Origin: Rhodobacter sp. | Lineage (GTDB): Bacteria; Pseudomonadota; Alphaproteobacteria; Rhodobacterales; Rhodobacteraceae | DNA length: 5,888 nucleotides | Assembly: GCA_013824055.1 (NCBI GenBank) | Contig: PNNE01000200.1 | Location: forward strand, 1 to 5,888 | Direction of reading: 5' to 3' | Shown: one piece after another, positions 4,767 through 5,888 of the stretch | How positions within the stretch are numbered: the stretch's first letter is position 1 | Layout of the letters: each line of letters starts with the position of its first letter | Notes under the pieces: generated by a model | Seen by the model: only the letters and a program-made list of their open reading frames with translations | Told to the model about the DNA's origin: nothing | Database searches by the model: none | Translations under genes and position numbers: made by a program

Positions 4767-5888
4767 ATGCGTGGATGGCTTCTGTCGGTGGTGATGGTTC
4801 TGGTCGGGCTGGGTGCGCCACAGGCTGCAAGGGCCGAGACGCTGGCCGATGCCCTGATTGCCGCCTACAGGAATTCCAACCTGCTGGACCAGAACCGCGC
4901 TGTCCTGCGTGCGGCGGATGAAGGCGTGGCCGAAGCGGTCTCGGCCCTGCGCCCGGTGGTGGCTTACACCCTCCAGGGTGCCTGGCAGCGCGCCGATGTC
5001 ACGATCGCTGGCGCTTCCGCCGTGGCCGAGGGACTGTCCGCCTCGCTTGCCCTGAGCGCCGAACTGACGATCTGGGATGCCGGTCGCCGCCAGATCGGCG
5101 TCGGGATCGCCCGGGAAAGCGTGCTGGCGACCCGCCAGGCGCTGGTCGAGGTCGAACAGAACGTGCTGTTCTTTGCCGTGCAGTCCTATGTCAACGTGCG
5201 CCTCGCGCAAGAGGTCGTCGCATTGCGGCAAAGCAACCTGCGGCTCATCACCCAGGAACTGCGCGCGGCCGAGGACCGCTTCGACGTGGGCGAGATCACC
5301 CGCACCGACGTTTCCATCGCCGAGGCACGACTGGCCGCCTCCCGCGCGGCCTTGGCAGCGGCCGAGGGCCAGCTGATGATCGCGCGTGAGGCCTACAAGG
5401 CCGCGACCGGCGCCTATCCGGGCAATCTGGCGACCTTGCCGAAGGCTCCGGCCCTGCCGGGCACGATGGAAGAGGCGCAGGCCGTGGCGCGGGGCACGCA
5501 CCCGTCGATCCGCCAGGCGCAGCACCAGGTGACCGTGGCCGACCTGCAGGTCGATCTGGCGGTGGCGGGTCGCGCGCCGACCATCGGCCTTGGCGCGACG
5601 CTGCGCACCGATGACGAGGGTCAGCAGTCGCAGTCGCTGGGCCTGACGATGAACCAGACGCTTTACGGCGGGGGCCGGTTGTCCGCGCTGCAGCGCCGCG
5701 CGCTGGCCGGCAAGGATGCGGCCCGGGCGGGCCTGCAGCAGACGGCCGTGGGCGTGTTGCAGAACGTCGGCGTGGCCTGGGCGAACCTTGCGGTCGCCTC
5801 TGCCTCGATCCAGGCCTCCGACCTGCAGATCCGGGCCGCGCAGGCCGCCTTTGACGGTGTGCGCGAGGAAGCGGCGGCCGGGACCCGG
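4767..5888 (+). CDS. tolC: TolC-family outer-membrane efflux protein, 3' end cut off by the window
   Basis: Outer-membrane channel of type I secretion and tripartite efflux systems; it works as a trimer forming a beta-barrel and a periplasmic alpha-helical tunnel. The 374 residues present are most of a usual 440-480. A signal peptide is clear: MRGW, a hydrophobic core at 5-16, then a cleavage site after ARA at 21-23. The internal duplication of the family is visible: SLALSAELTIWDAGRR (93-108) corresponds to SLGLTMNQTLYGGGRL (290-305), and NSNLLDQNRAVLRAADEGV to HPSIRQAQHQVTVADLQV. The conserved helix RFDVGEITRTDVSIAEARL spans 171-189, and its second copy starts at about 361 (AAFDGVREEAAAGTR). 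The start at 4767 has AGG five bases and AAGG nine bases upstream. A 99-base gap separates it from the Pcm-like gene, so it may share that transcript or have its own promoter. No partner transporter is in view, so the exported substrate is unknown. Confidence 0.95.
   Translation, partial: MRGWLLSVVMVLVGLGAPQAARAETLADALIAAYRNSNLLDQNRAVLRAADEGVAEAVSALRPVVAYTLQGAWQRADVTIAGASAVAEGLSASLALSAELTIWDAGRRQIGVGIARESVLATRQALVEVEQNVLFFAVQSYVNVRLAQEVVALRQSNLRLITQELRAAEDRFDVGEITRTDVSIAEARLAASRAALAAAEGQLMIAREAYKAATGAYPGNLATLPKAPALPGTMEEAQAVARGTHPSIRQAQHQVTVADLQVDLAVAGRAPTIGLGATLRTDDEGQQSQSLGLTMNQTLYGGGRLSALQRRALAGKDAARAGLQQTAVGVLQNVGVAWANLAVASASIQASDLQIRAAQAAFDGVREEAAAGTR

Noticed and set aside
3441..5525. 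Very long open frame on the - strand (694 codons) opposite the membrane protein, Pcm-like and TolC genes
   Set aside because: It spans three well-supported + strand genes; its His/Arg/Gln-rich, low-complexity composition is typical of the antisense of high-GC coding DNA.
1..5888. tRNA, rRNA, CRISPR array, insertion sequence or attachment site
   Set aside because: No cloverleaf, repeat-spacer pattern, transposase motif or long terminal repeats were seen on either strand.

Overview
The window reads as high-GC chromosomal DNA from an alphaproteobacterium, most likely a member of the Rhodobacteraceae (Paracoccus/Rhodobacter type). The basis is the strong G/C bias at third codon positions, the resemblance of the protein sequences to that family, and the order pcm-like methyltransferase then tolC-type efflux gene, which I remember as common in Rhodobacterales. 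No mobile element, CRISPR array, tRNA or rRNA gene is visible.

Left block (1-2603, + strand): the 3' half of an iron-sulfur subunit gene, a DmsC-type membrane anchor gene one base downstream, and 13 bases later a complete phosphomannomutase/phosphoglucomutase gene. The first two look like the B and C subunits of a membrane-bound molybdoenzyme, best matched to the sulfite-oxidising SoeABC type. The catalytic A subunit would lie to the left, outside the window. The mutase supplies mannose-1-phosphate (and possibly glucose-1-phosphate) for surface polysaccharide and carries an uninterrupted run of ten G in its coding sequence. The tight spacing suggests one transcript although the functions are unrelated.

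Middle block (2604-3899): a 60-codon gene on the - strand converges on the mutase with only six bases between the stop codons. A 150-base divergent intergenic region follows, holding three copies of the heptamer TTCTGTC/GACAGAA. Next comes a + strand gene for a four-helix membrane protein of unknown function.

Right block (4014-5888, + strand): a protein-L-isoaspartate O-methyltransferase-like gene that keeps the SAM-binding motif but lacks the canonical substrate-site motif, then a TolC-family outer-membrane efflux gene with a clear signal peptide, cut off by the window end.

No wholly new multi-gene system is evident. The points most worth a second look are the poly-G tract in the mutase, the altered active site of the Pcm-like protein, the repeats in the divergent promoter region and the two unassigned genes.
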